A stretch of DNA of 12,500 nucleotides, taken from assembly GCA_002005505.1 (NCBI GenBank), contig MVGU01001324.1, positions 25,001 through 37,500 on the forward strand, written 5' to 3'. Of this stretch, positions 1 through 8,094 are shown one piece after another. The translations under genes were made by a program, and so were the position numbers. This DNA comes from Botryococcus braunii (Eukaryota > Chlorophyta > Trebouxiophyceae). Every line of letters starts with the position of its first letter. Positions within the stretch are counted from its first letter, which is position 1. The notes below the pieces were generated by a model, which had not been told where the DNA came from, searched no databases, and was given only the letters and a program-made list of their open reading frames with translations.

Positions 1-115
1 CCCAGCATGGGCTGCATGTAACCTCCGAGAGAACGCAGCATTGTATTTGTTCCGTTTGCGTCTGTAGCTGCTGGGTCCGAATGCTCAACCCCTGCCCAGC
101 AACGCATAGTCCAAG
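1..115 (+). other. possible exon end with a strong splice donor
   Basis: The motif CCAAG|GTAAGTGG at 111-120 is close to an ideal 5' splice site, which suggests that bases up to 115 are the end of a plus-strand exon. Two frames are open across most of it. One is open from base 22 and contains AGSECSTPAQQRIVQ; the other contains CWVRMLNPCPATHSP. Neither resembles a family I know. The frame that would join in phase with the KH exon at 1655 is closed by TAG at 107-109, so the segment would have to be untranslated, be joined through another exon, or belong to a different gene. Very low certainty. Confidence 0.15.
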
Positions 116-1434
116 GTAAGTGGGCCCGGTTAAGCAATTCCAGAAACATTTGAAACAATGCAGCCAATTTTTTCAAGTCTCACATATCAGCTGTGCAAAT
201 GGCAATTTTGATCGATGCGCAAATAGCCACAAGTCCCACAGGTCCCACAGGGAGGTAGGCCCGTAGGTCCGGCTTAAACATGCGTACACGAACACGGCGT
301 ATGACGACATGGTTCTGAAACTCAATGGGCCATTTTTAATTAGACAAGGGAACACAAAGCGAACATGCTGTTAGAAACTACACTGTCGCTGCATCGGTCA
401 ACCGACTCTTCCGAAAACCACGGGATAGAAAATAGATCACAAATCTCCAGCTACGTGCAAAAGTACATTCTCATGATGCAACCCAAGCATGCAAGGAATC
501 AGAAGAATGCCCTTACCGACCGACAAAGTCGTGCAATCTGTACACCGCTCCAAATTCAACCCGTCAAGCCTCCCCGAATCTTCATTCAAGCACCACCAAC
601 AAGTAAATTACATGCTATTTAATGATACTGGGCAACGCATCCAGATTGCTGGACGTAATTCCTTCGCACATTGCGGTATTTCCGTCGTGTCGTTTGCGGG
701 AATTCACAATCGCTAGCAGGCATGCGTGGAAAGGTTTATGTGCCAGACTGCCAGTGCCATCTCCTTGGCAAGCACAATCATGTGGACCACATGGAAGTAC
801 TAACCGTACGGCCCCACAGTCGTGGCTCCGCTTAGGACGCCCCGTCAAGAAGGCCCATGTAGGCCCAGCTAGAAGGCCCCGATTATCGTGGACGGAGTTC
901 GGGGCCATCTGTGGTGAATCCCACCCACAGCGGTAACGTGGACCCTCACCAAGTCAGTATGTTCGATCAGCATGCAAGCTGATCCAACCTGAATGGCCAG
1001 ACGCTACGAGTTGTTTCAAACTCAAACTTGCATTTCTCAAGCAGCCCAATCAATTAGTAATGCTTGTATGACGTGACGTGCGTATTTGCTCGGGCCCGAC
1101 AGTCCTTGTTTCGTCTTATTCGTATGTTTTGCTTGGGGGCATTTTGAAGCCGGACGTCCCTGGAATGCAGTATTGGCGTATTTAGTGGTGGATTTTTTAC
1201 TTAATGATATTTGGTGGGCTGAAAGTGTCCAGCAATCTTTGTCAAATGCGGCTACTTGGGACCTTAGCGAGACCGTGCTATAGCTGCCACTTTGCCGCTT
1301 CGAGCGTCTCAGCTCAATCGTGTTCTACAATTTCTATAAGCAATAAGGCAGCTCATGGAATTTCGTCTTCAAAGAAGTGTGGCAATTGGAGTCGACAAAG
1401 ATTTGTCGGCCGCAGTCTAGTATCCTGCACGCTA
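116..1434. other. no recognisable gene
   Basis: Overlapping open frames on both strands (for example 615-936 and 1086-1283) are short and composition-driven. None shows a family motif or a convincing pair of splice sites. A short direct repeat of GTCCCACAG lies at 232-251. This may be intron or 5' flank of the KH-domain gene to the right. Confidence 0.4.
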
Positions 1435-1452
1435 ATGCAAGCTCAAGAGCAG
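1435..1452 (+). CDS. candidate first coding exon of the KH-domain gene
   Basis: ATG at 1435 opens a short frame reading MQAQEQ, followed directly by a possible donor CAG|GTAGCA at 1453. The exon would end in phase 0, which is what the KH1 exon at 1655 needs. Joining the two gives a polar N-terminus running straight into KH1. Against it: the donor is only moderate, the same frame is open further upstream to 1204, and an AATAAA signal lies inside the proposed intron. It is a suggestion for where translation starts, not a firm call. Confidence 0.22.
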
Positions 1453-1516
1453 GTAGCATCTGCTCTGTGGTCGACTCCTTTGGTCACGTTCTCCTGCCTT
1501 TAACAGAGGTCTTCAG

Positions 1517-1582
1517 AATAAAACATTCATTTTGTGAGGATATACTTTTGCTCCTCCTTTGTCTGTTGGCTTGTTTGTGTGT
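1517..1582 (+). promoter_or_regulatory. possible polyadenylation signal with GU-rich downstream element
   Basis: AATAAA at 1517-1522 is followed 35-60 bases later by a T/GT-rich run (1550-1582, containing TTTGTCTGTTGGCTTG), which is the usual arrangement of a cleavage and polyadenylation site. It could end an upstream plus-strand transcript, or be an intronic signal in the KH gene. AATAAA is frequent by chance in AT-rich stretches, so confidence is low. Confidence 0.25.
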
Positions 1583-1654
1583 ACCTGGAACTTAAAACAG
1601 CCTAACGTCTGGGGTACGCGTGGGTCTTAGGACGTGGCAACAGCATCTTTGCAG

Positions 1655-2432
1655 GGTAATGAAGAATCGAACCAGCGGATTTTCAAATTAAAGTTTGTTG
1701 TCTCAGATGATGTAGCTGCAGCGGTCATTGGTAATCAAGGTTTGATGAAGGCTGAGATTGAGGTAACTCACCACTGAAGCATGCCTGTATAGGGATAGTT
1801 CAATCTGAATGGGTAGCTGGAGTTCTTTGGCAAGGGTTGGATCAGGATGCAAAACGTCTTGCCAGGTGTCAGACGTTCAGCATTTGTTCGAGACCCTTTG
1901 AAAAGTGCATAACGATTGGGCTGTTCTTGTAAGTGATACCTTTGGGCTGTAATAGACAACGGGCAGTTTCAATTTAATCTCAAGTTTTAAGTCTGGGTTA
2001 ATATCCTCTCTCTTTAGTGAGTCACTCAGCTGAAGAAGTGGCTGCATGCTTGACTGACGAGCATTATGAAGGCTTCTAGAACTTAACGCCATCTTGGCAG
2101 GTGGCAGGTACGTTTTCAGTTCGTCCATGGGCAGTGCAATGGCCTTCTTTGAGACTTTTTGAGGTCGGGGGGACTGCAACGGGCACAGGGCGCGACGGGA
2201 GCCCAGTTACACTTTTCAGCTAGGCCAGTATATCGTTCCAAGGATGGGAGTGCAGTACCACGTGCAATGTTTGCAACAGGTACCAAGGATGTCATTTTAG
2301 ATGCCTTGGCCTACATGCTGGAGAGGGTAAGTTACCGGCGAATTCCAGACGATTGCAAAGCCGTTCTTTGCCTGTGTAGTGGTCTGTCTGTTGTAAAGCG
2401 CACAGGCACGAGGTGCGTGTGTATGCGTGCGT

Positions 2433-2493
<61 letters not shown>

Positions 2494-3166
2494 GGGGGGG
2501 GGGTTGTGGCGGGGGGTTATTGTTCTGTTAGACTGTATGTGATGGTGGTAGCGTTGGGGAGTGGGACTTCCTGGAGGCAAAGAGATGTAGTTCATAAGTT
2601 GGGGAAAGGCAGTTGTAAACGCTTTTGCAAAGAAAAAGTAATGCTGGCGAGCTGCAGACTTGTGGGACAGGCTTTCTCCAGCTGCTGATGGAAGATTCTC
2701 AGCATGTGTTTCATCTACTTTCTCACTATGTCTCTCAGTCATCTTGATGCACGTGGCATTTTGCTGCAGGGAGGTTTTGGTTTTGATGTCTGCTGCAACT
2801 GTGCAGGCAGGTGACATAGGCCTGCCCCGAGTAACAGAGACGCCAGAAAAGATAAAGCTGCGCATGGCGCTGCCGCATCGGTACTGCGGCAACGTTTTGG
2901 GCAAGGGGGGGGCCACCATAAAGGAGATTGGCACCAATTCGGGAGCCTGGCTGAAGTTGTCAGAAGACACTCGAGACGGCTTCAATGCAGTTGACCGGAT
3001 TTTGTACCTTGCAGGCAAGCCCTCGCTTTCTCTCGGCACTGAATCAGCCCCCGGGGGGGGGGGGGGGGGGGAGAGGTGGGGAATGCCTGGGGCAATCGAG
3101 CGCCCCCCTTTTGATTCTCTGTCGCACACCTCCCCTCCCCTTTCGTTCCCCGTCCGCGCGCGCGTG

Positions 3167-3201
<35 letters not shown>

Positions 3202-3205
3202 ATGC

Positions 3206-3265
<60 letters not shown>

Positions 3266-4026
3266 CGGCTCACACACAGCCATGCACTTGCGCACATAGC
3301 CTTATGGGTAGGGAGGGAATATGGGGGAAGGGGGAAGGAGAGACAAGGGAGGGAGGAAAAGGGAGAGGGAGCGAGAAACAAGGGGAAGGGGGCAAGGGGG
3401 CGAGGGAAAATGGGAGGACGGGCTGGAAGGAAGGGGATGACCGATGTAGCGGAGGAGGTTGGGGGAGAAAGTGGGAGGGTTGGGGAAGAGAGGGACCGCG
3501 GGGGAAATCGAGGCATCTTCATTGCTTCCTGCATGCTGAAGGGTCTTGTTAGCGGAGGGGCATGAGTGGCAGTGGTGTGGGGCTGGTGTATGCATGTTGA
3601 GGCTATTGTGGAACAATGGCTTCAGTAAGGAAAAATGTGGTATTTAACCCTTGAATGATTAATAAACTTCTTTTAGTCCCATGGCGCCAGTGCTTCCGTG
3701 CACTTGATAACATACAATCAGAAGAGCAAGGCGGGTGGCTTATCCCAGAATGGACACCTGGCCCAGCATCCGAAAGGAAGTCTGCCAGTGTTGCAGGGGC
3801 TCCAGGCGAGCTGAACGTGGCTATCAGAGGGGTTCTAGACATCTTGGGCGAAACCGAGTTCGCGGTGGCAGAGAGCGAATTTTCTTTGAATGTGGTCGTG
3901 CCTGCTGGGCTGGTGGAGAGCCAGCACTTCAGCCCCTCCCAACGGGGCGTCTTGGAAAAGAAGCACACTGCCAAGCTTATCCTCCAAAAACCCTTCGAGA
4001 AGAACCTGATTCCAAGAAGCCGGTGA
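1655..4026 (+). CDS. tandem KH-domain RNA-binding protein (PCBP/NOVA-like), four exons
   Basis: Exons 1655-1762, 2189-2326, 2807-3014 and 3677-4022 join in phase 0, 0 and 1 to give about 266 residues (numbered from 1655). KH1 spans residues 9-82: hydrophobic strand FKLKFVVSDD, loop GNQG at 26-29, closing strand and helix ending DALAYMLER. The first intron splits KH1 just after its GxxG loop. KH2 spans about 97-164: KIKLRMALP, loop GKGG at 114-117, TIKEI helix, then DRILYLAV and a closing helix FRALDNI. Residues 183-208 (SVAGAPGELNVAIRGVLDIL region) look like a second KH closing strand and helix without a first half. Residues 220-257 (SLNVVVPAGLV ... AKLILQK) look like a KH first half with no GxxG. 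KH domains bind short single-stranded RNA or DNA; PCBP, NOVA and plant KH relatives act in splicing, stability and translation. The exon runs either to TGA at 4024-4026 or to a good donor CCG|GTGAGC at 4023. The true start is not certain. The KH call is firm; the exact relative and the mRNA target are unknown. Confidence 0.85.
2434..2503 (+). repeat. (GT)n microsatellite followed by poly-G, KH gene intron 2
   Basis: About 28 uninterrupted GT units (2434-2490), then A and 12 G (2492-2503). The transcript of the KH gene would carry (UG)n about 107 bases after the donor at 2327. Imperfect GTGCGTGTGTATGCGTGC precedes the tract. Confidence 0.97.
3015..3020 (+). promoter_or_regulatory. GC-AG type splice donor of KH gene intron 3
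   Basis: The exon ends CTTGCAG and the intron begins GCAAGC, which fits the strong flanking consensus known for GC-AG introns (AG|GCAAGT). The splice leaves one base that combines with TC at 3677 to give a Val codon and continues KH2 into its last helix. The matching acceptor is CTTCTTTTAG at 3667-3676. No GT donor nearby preserves the reading frame. Confidence 0.65.
3053..3264 (+). repeat. poly-G, (CG)n, (TGCG)n and (TG)n compound repeat, KH gene intron 3
   Basis: A run of 19 G (3053-3071) is followed about 80 bases later by (CG)5 near 3155-3164, roughly eleven TGCG units (3165-3210, one CATG variant at 3201) and about 27 TG units to 3264. The order suggests TGCG arose between CG and TG tracts by slippage and point change. 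Alternating purine-pyrimidine sequence like this can adopt Z-DNA. Confidence 0.95.
3306..3506 (+). repeat. purine-rich G-run tract
   Basis: About 200 bases that are almost entirely A and G, made of variable GGGAGG, GGGGAAG and GAGA blocks. There are many runs of three or more G spaced a few bases apart, which is the pattern that allows G-quadruplexes on the plus strand and in the KH pre-mRNA. It lies in intron 3. Long apparent frames here on either strand are composition artefacts. Confidence 0.85.
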
Positions 4027-4100
4027 GCAGCTTCATTTCATCCTATGGGCACAAAAGGGAGCTGAGCGAGACTGCGCCTCCCCCTTCCCTAAACAAGTGA

Positions 4101-4113
4101 GTGTGTGTGTGTG

Positions 4114-4193
<80 letters not shown>
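4101..4193 (+). repeat. (GT)n microsatellite
   Basis: 93 bases of GT with one TGCG interruption near 4119. It begins 78 bases after the possible donor at 4023, so it would be near the start of a fourth KH gene intron, or in the 3' UTR if the exon ends at TGA 4024-4026. Confidence 0.97.
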
Positions 4194-4194
<1 letters not shown>

Positions 4195-4303
4195 CTGTTG
4201 TTTGGGGGAGGGGGCAGGGAGGAAGGGGAAGGGGTTTGCGGCTCTGTTTGGCATGGCTTTGAGCATCCTGAAGCTTAAGTCTCTCTGGCAGATGAGGTTT
4301 TTG

Positions 4304-4815
4304 TGAGCGGGGTGCTTGAGGGGCTCCTGCTGTTGAAGCTTTTGGCGTGAGGGCTGAGCCTGCACACTTCGTTCCAGCTAGGAGCCCTCTGCATGTTGAG
4401 GCTTAAGCCTTGAAGAACTCACTCTGATTCCTTTTTGTGGTTAGGCTTGTTTAACGAGGAGAGTAGGTCACTGCGCCTTGTGACGCTTTTCCCCTGAGGA
4501 GCTCATCTTAATCCCTTCTTGTGTTTAGGCTTGTTTGATGAGGAGCTTAGGTCGCTCCGCCTGTTGAAGCTTGTGCCATGTGGAGCTTAGTTTACCCCCT
4601 CTTTTTGCGGCATGTTTTCAGGAGCGTAGGTCACTCCCTCTCGTGGAGGCTTTTGCCACGGGGAGATCAGTTTTTTCAAAAGGCTTGATCTGTGAGGAGC
4701 GAGGTCGCTCCGCGTGTTGAGGCGGTTCCTATGGGGACTTTCCATTTGCTCCTCTTGCAAGTTGTTGCCATGGGGCGCATAGATCGCTCCGCATTCTGGG
4801 CACTTTTGGCTTGAG
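4304..4815 (+). repeat. degenerate tandem minisatellite, unit about 79 bp
   Basis: Related blocks containing the core AGGAGC-TAGGTCGCTCCGC, then TGTTGAAGCTTTTGCC, begin at about 4304, 4380, 4457, 4541, 4620, 4695 and 4772. Spacing is 74-84 bases. Several units also share TGTGTTTAGGCTTGTTTGATG (4525-4540 area; compare 4439-4456). The units differ by substitutions and small gaps, so this is an old array. The core contains GGTCGCTCC, of limited palindromic character. No open frame is kept across units. Confidence 0.7.
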
Positions 4816-4847
4816 GGTGCCTGACATGGAGGGATGGGCTGGTGAAG

Positions 4848-5007
4848 GTACTGCATGATAAGGATCAAGGCACCGACGGAGTACAAGGCCAGGTGTCTGG
4901 AGGCAGAACTGCTCTCTTTGGCAGCACAGCTCCAGTCTGAGAACCTGGACAACTACCAGGGAAGCCCTGCCCGCCAGCTGCAAGAGGAGGCCGATGCAGA
5001 GCCCTGA
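4848..5007 (+). CDS. candidate terminal exon with coiled-coil-like C-terminus
   Basis: From about 4848 to TGA at 5005-5007 one frame reads through KAPTEYKARCLEAELLSLAA, then QLQSENLDNYQG and ends LQEEADAEP. It is rich in Leu, Glu, Gln and Ala at helix-like spacing, as in a short coiled coil, and has clearly coding-type composition unlike its surroundings. AG dinucleotides at 4846-4847 or 4861-4862 would accept a phase-2 splice, matching the phase-2 donor CCG|GTGAGC at 4023 of the KH gene, so it could be the last KH exon. The acceptor lacks a good pyrimidine tract. It could instead be the end of another gene or a pseudogene fragment. In-frame ATG at 4855. Confidence 0.4.
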
Positions 5008-5312
<305 letters not shown>

Positions 5313-5479
5313 AGAGGGGGGGGGAGGGACCCGGGGGGATGGAGTGAAGGAGGAGAAGTGGTTGCGAAAGAGTCAGGGAGGGAAAGGGTTGAGTGGAAGA
5401 GGGGAAGGGGTGGGAGGTACCGTTTTGTGGAAACTCATCAGGGCATTGAGGAGGTGCGTGTGTGCTCTGCACTTGATGA

Positions 5480-5653
5480 CTGATTATGGTTGCATTTTGG
5501 GGGGCTGGCCTCTTGGTGCGTATCTGATTAAGGCTGCATTGGGGGCCCGGCTGCTTCGTTACTACCTGACTAAGGTTGCAGTTTGGGGGTCTGGCCTCTT
5601 GGTGGGTATCTGATTAAGGTTGTATTTTCGGAGCTGGGCCCTTCGTGGATATC
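5480..5653 (+). repeat. tandem minisatellite, unit 42-44 bp, four copies
   Basis: Four direct copies start CTGATTATGGTTGCATTTTG (5480), CTGATTAAGGCTGCATTGGG (5524), CTGACTAAGGTTGCAGTTTG (5566) and CTGATTAAGGTTGTATTTTC (5610), each continuing into a GG-rich block and CTGGCCTCTTGGTG-GTAT. Copies 1 and 3 are the most alike. The array does not keep a reading frame and lies between gene predictions. Confidence 0.88.
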
Positions 5654-5932
5654 TGCTGAGACTTGCGATATGCCAGTACTCCAAGTGTTCTTTCTTAATG
5701 GATGAGCTTTGTCATTGTGAACCATAGACTAACATGGGTGTCAGCAGCAGATAGAGCCCTAAGTTTGGAAGACGTGGAATTGCATGAAGCTGACAATGGA
5801 ATCACATGGATAATATGACGTGTTGGGATGGACAGACATTATATAGTCAAGGAGGATGATGATTAGGCTCTGAAAAATTATTGGACGGTAGTGGAATGTC
5901 ATGGAGAAGACCAGTGAATGTACTTCGGGTGA
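5654..5932. other. no gene seen; 3' flank of the minus-strand gene model
   Basis: Ordinary-looking sequence without long frames, repeats or a clear polyadenylation hexamer for the minus strand. Confidence 0.4.
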
Positions 5933-7390
5933 CTAAGCAATGTGCATCTGCACCAGGTCAGGGCAGTTCTGAAAAGTAAAGCAGCACCCAATTTTCAGTG
6001 GTTTATCGCGCAGTCTATTTTATCGTAGCAGATAACAATGGATCCTGGTGGAAGTTACCTGGCCTAGGTTCCAACGTCTCGACACATCTGGCAGCAATGT
6101 AATCGCTTGTGATACAGTTTGTGCATCCTTGTGGTTGGCATTAAAGACGCCAATCTCCAGAAGCACAAGTGTGTTAGATGGACGATTGCTCGCTGTGCCT
6201 AGCTTTGCAAAGACCACAATGGCTGGGGGAGTAGTCAGTTTAGATGGAGCTTTTTTTTGTTTCCCTTCGTAACAGAGCACGTCTTGCACTTTAAAGCCCT
6301 GAAAAGGAGTTTCGCGACAGGGGATCCTGCAGACAGTGCATGCATCAGAGGAACCACGATGCACTAAGGATAGTGAAATGCAAGCAACAGGTACATGCAT
6401 CGAACAAAAATGCAGGGCAAAGTTCTTCATATGTGTTGAGAGAGGCTGCAATGTCTTGAAGTAGAATTGTTCAAGGGTACTTTTCGTACAAAAATTGTTA
6501 TCAATGCTTAATTTTTAAACATGGCCTGCAATAGCCAGCGACACACGCAAAGGGGTGCAGGGGTGGGGGGGGGGGGAGGGGGCGGGGGAACAGCAACATT
6601 AAAATGCCGGGATGCAAATCAGACCATTTTTTTGTCAACACCAATGCGTTGAAGATTAACGAGATTGAAGATGTACAATTGGAGGAGAGCGCAAAATTAT
6701 CAATCTGCGCCTTTTCGGAAAGCAAACATAAAGTTCCCTCTCCCTCGATATTACAAGGAGCTATCCAACTCGAAGGCTGCCAAGGCTTGTACAATTGTGT
6801 CAGGCGGCTCTAAATAAAGTGAGTGGCGTCGACCAATAATCACAACAGCCTTCACTGCTACAATGCGCAACAATGACCAAAATGCCTGAAGGTGTTGTAA
6901 AATGATAACCATCCGCTCCAAACTTGGTCACAACAACCATCCTCTTCAAAACGGGATAGCTTGGAAGTCAATTCCTTACTTTTGGTTTTTAACAGGTCAT
7001 AAATTCTGCACTCGTCACTGCAACAAGCACTTCTTGTTCCCTTTACACCGAAGCCTTCCTTGCACTCCATGTAAATGGCTGCAGAGTACCCCTTGTACCT
7101 CACATATGATCGACAGGGTTGAGGACACCACACGTCAACACTATAAAAAATGGATGCCACAAAACACGTGCCTCTCAGCAATCTCCTCCCACCGTTTTGC
7201 CCCTCCCTGATGCTCCAGCACCACCCAATTAATGTGACCAATTGCGCAGAGTGTTTTCGCCTCTAGTTCTCACCAGTATTGTTCCCACACGTGAAGCCAC
7301 GGTATGTTGCGCATGTGCTTGGACGTGCATTTTTTCCAGAGCAAAGTTGATCACTACCACTTTGTATAATGATCCGTGCCAGTCCGTACG
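5933..7390 (-). CDS. unrecognised multi-exon gene (model inferred from splice sites)
   Basis: I do not recognise this protein. Proposed minus-strand exons are: 7390-7274 (39 codons, phase 0/0, acceptor TACTTGCAG, donor CTG|GTGAGA, contains DWHGSLYKVVVINFALEKMH); 6885-6755 (acceptor AACACCTTCAG, contains RIVAVKAVVIIGRRHSLYLE, then PPDTIVQALAAFELDSS); 6445-6395 (17 codons, contains HMKNFALHFCSMH); 6298-6059 (80 codons, acceptor CTCCTTTTCAG, donor CAG|GTAACT, contains TPPAIVVFAKLGTASNRPSN and NTLVLLEIGVFNANHKDAQT); and 5968-5933 (acceptor TTTACTTTTCAG, reads NCPDLVQMHIA, stop). The last three join in phase 0 through introns of about 90-96 bases. The link from 6755 to 6445 is not solved: the second exon ends in phase 2, and a 28-base exon at 6704-6677 would restore phase but has a weak donor. 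Otherwise the second exon stops at TAA. The 6394-6299 intron is open in frame and may be retained. There is no clear start codon. The two 3' exons are the best supported. Confidence 0.35.
6565..6588 (+). repeat. poly-G run
   Basis: Twelve consecutive G near 6565-6576, then AGGGGGCGGGGG. It lies in a proposed intron of the minus-strand gene, where it would be transcribed as C-rich RNA. Confidence 0.9.
6886..7273 (-). other. open stretches of uncertain status between proposed exons
   Basis: On the minus strand one frame (7241-6858) reads through a Cys-rich segment that includes YMECKEGFGVKGTRSACCSD and ECRIYDLLKTK. A consensus donor CAAAA|GTAAGG lies at about 6979 and a possible acceptor CTTGTTGCAG ends near 7018. 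This may be a further exon of the unrecognised minus-strand gene, but its phase does not match the best-supported acceptor at 6886. On the plus strand nothing better is seen. Confidence 0.25.
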
Positions 7391-7762
7391 CTGCAAGTAC
7401 CCTAAAGTGCAGTGTCCGGCAGGGCAGGACCGTGGGGCAGCTCCCCATCCTCCAATTAATGCTTGAAGGGCAGTGTAAAGTAGAAAGCAGTCTGTCAACC
7501 GCTCAGCTGATGCACTTTCTGTTGTTTGCTTCTCCATCCCGCCTCCCCTCTCACTCTCACCCCCCCTCCCTCCTTTTCTTAATCCTATCCTACACATTAT
7601 GTAGGGAGACTAACTCCGCAAGACACCCATGATGTGTATATAGACATATTTAATCCCATATATCTCGTTCCATGTCTGGTTTGATGCATCCCCTCAGGGC
7701 AAATGCTCCATGTGCCTACTAGATCAGCAACCCAATCAGCTTGATGCAATGCAAGTAGCAGT
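7391..7762. other. no supportable gene
   Basis: Pyrimidine-rich plus-strand sequence near 7535-7580 (CCGCCTCCCCTCTCACTCTC) and short frames on both strands. A plus-strand frame ending at 7466 includes the Cys-rich DPCQSVRCKYPKVQCPAGQ, but it overlaps the better minus-strand exon candidate and has no supporting splice structure. Confidence 0.3.
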
Positions 7763-7816
7763 GAATACACTGCACCATCTGTCCGAAGGAAATACACTGC
7801 ACCACCTGTCCAGAGG
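7763..7816 (+). repeat. 27-bp tandem duplication
   Basis: GAATACACTGCACCATCTGT at 7763 and AAATACACTGCACCACCTGT at 7790 are adjacent copies of a 27-base unit with four differences. Because 27 is a multiple of three, the duplication leaves any frame unchanged; it lies at the start of the coding-like stretch to its right. Confidence 0.85.
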
Positions 7817-8094
7817 AAACAACCCCCAAACCGCTATTCAAGGTTCTGAAGGCTACCAACCAGGCTGAAATCGCCATAGGTCGGTGCGGCAAATTTGTAG
7901 AACAGCTGCAAAGAAAGGACGAACGCTGCAAGCAGCCCACCTCCAGTGTGACACTGCCACCCCTATCAGAGGGAAACGTTCCCTTAGTAGCTGGGGTACC
8001 TCAGCGGTTCTTGGCAAAATTGGCAAATTTTGCCCTGATTTCTGCTGCGGCCATTGCAGCAGAAGCAGTATGTGACGAAACTCGAGGCACGTAA
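7765..8094 (+). CDS. unrecognised coding-like frame, 109 codons between stops
   Basis: One frame is open from the TGA at 7762-7764 to TAA at 8092-8094 and has strongly protein-like composition. A hydrophilic part (LFKVLKATNQAEIAIGRCGK, then FVEQLQRKDERC) is followed by SVTLPPLSEGNVPLVAGVPQ and a hydrophobic, Ala-rich part (FLAKLANFALISAAAIAAEA) that could be a membrane or signal-like helix. The frame has no ATG, so it would be an internal exon or a decayed gene. The terminal TAA falls where the downstream duplicate has TTA (Leu), so this copy seems truncated by one base change. That change also creates a donor-like GGCAC|GTAAGG. No family recognised. A minus-strand frame overlaps 7853-8101 but looks less protein-like. 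Confidence 0.35.
   Translation: MHCTICPKEIHCTTCPEETTPKPLFKVLKATNQAEIAIGRCGKFVEQLQRKDERCKQPTSSVTLPPLSEGNVPLVAGVPQRFLAKLANFALISAAAIAAEAVCDETRGT

Noticed and set aside
615..936. overlapping frames of about 100 codons on both strands
   Set aside because: Neither has domain features, splice support or clear coding composition; opposite-strand overlap is expected in GC-balanced random sequence.
2332..3534. 400-codon minus-strand open frame
   Set aside because: It runs through (CA)n, (CGCA)n and pyrimidine tracts, giving Thr-His, Ala-Arg-Thr-His and Pro/Ser-rich sequence, and it covers the antisense of two KH exons. Repeats without stop codons explain its length.
3015..3565. continuation of the KH2 open frame to 3565
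   Set aside because: After 3014 the frame only reads poly-G and TG repeats (Gly, Val-Cys, Arg-Ala-Cys-Val runs), while splicing to 3677 restores a KH closing helix.
4097..4365. frames over the (GT)n tract
   Set aside because: Val-Cys or Thr-His repeats from a microsatellite, with no coding flank.
6604..6813. plus-strand frame of 69 codons ending at TAA that overlaps AATAAA (6812-6817)
   Set aside because: Its peptide is fairly protein-like and the AATAAA is attractive, but the antisense exon candidate 6885-6755 has better splice borders. Kept as an alternative only.
6902..7210. plus-strand frame of 102 codons
   Set aside because: Rich in His, Pro and Cys without a motif; it appears to be the complement of minus-strand coding-like sequence.
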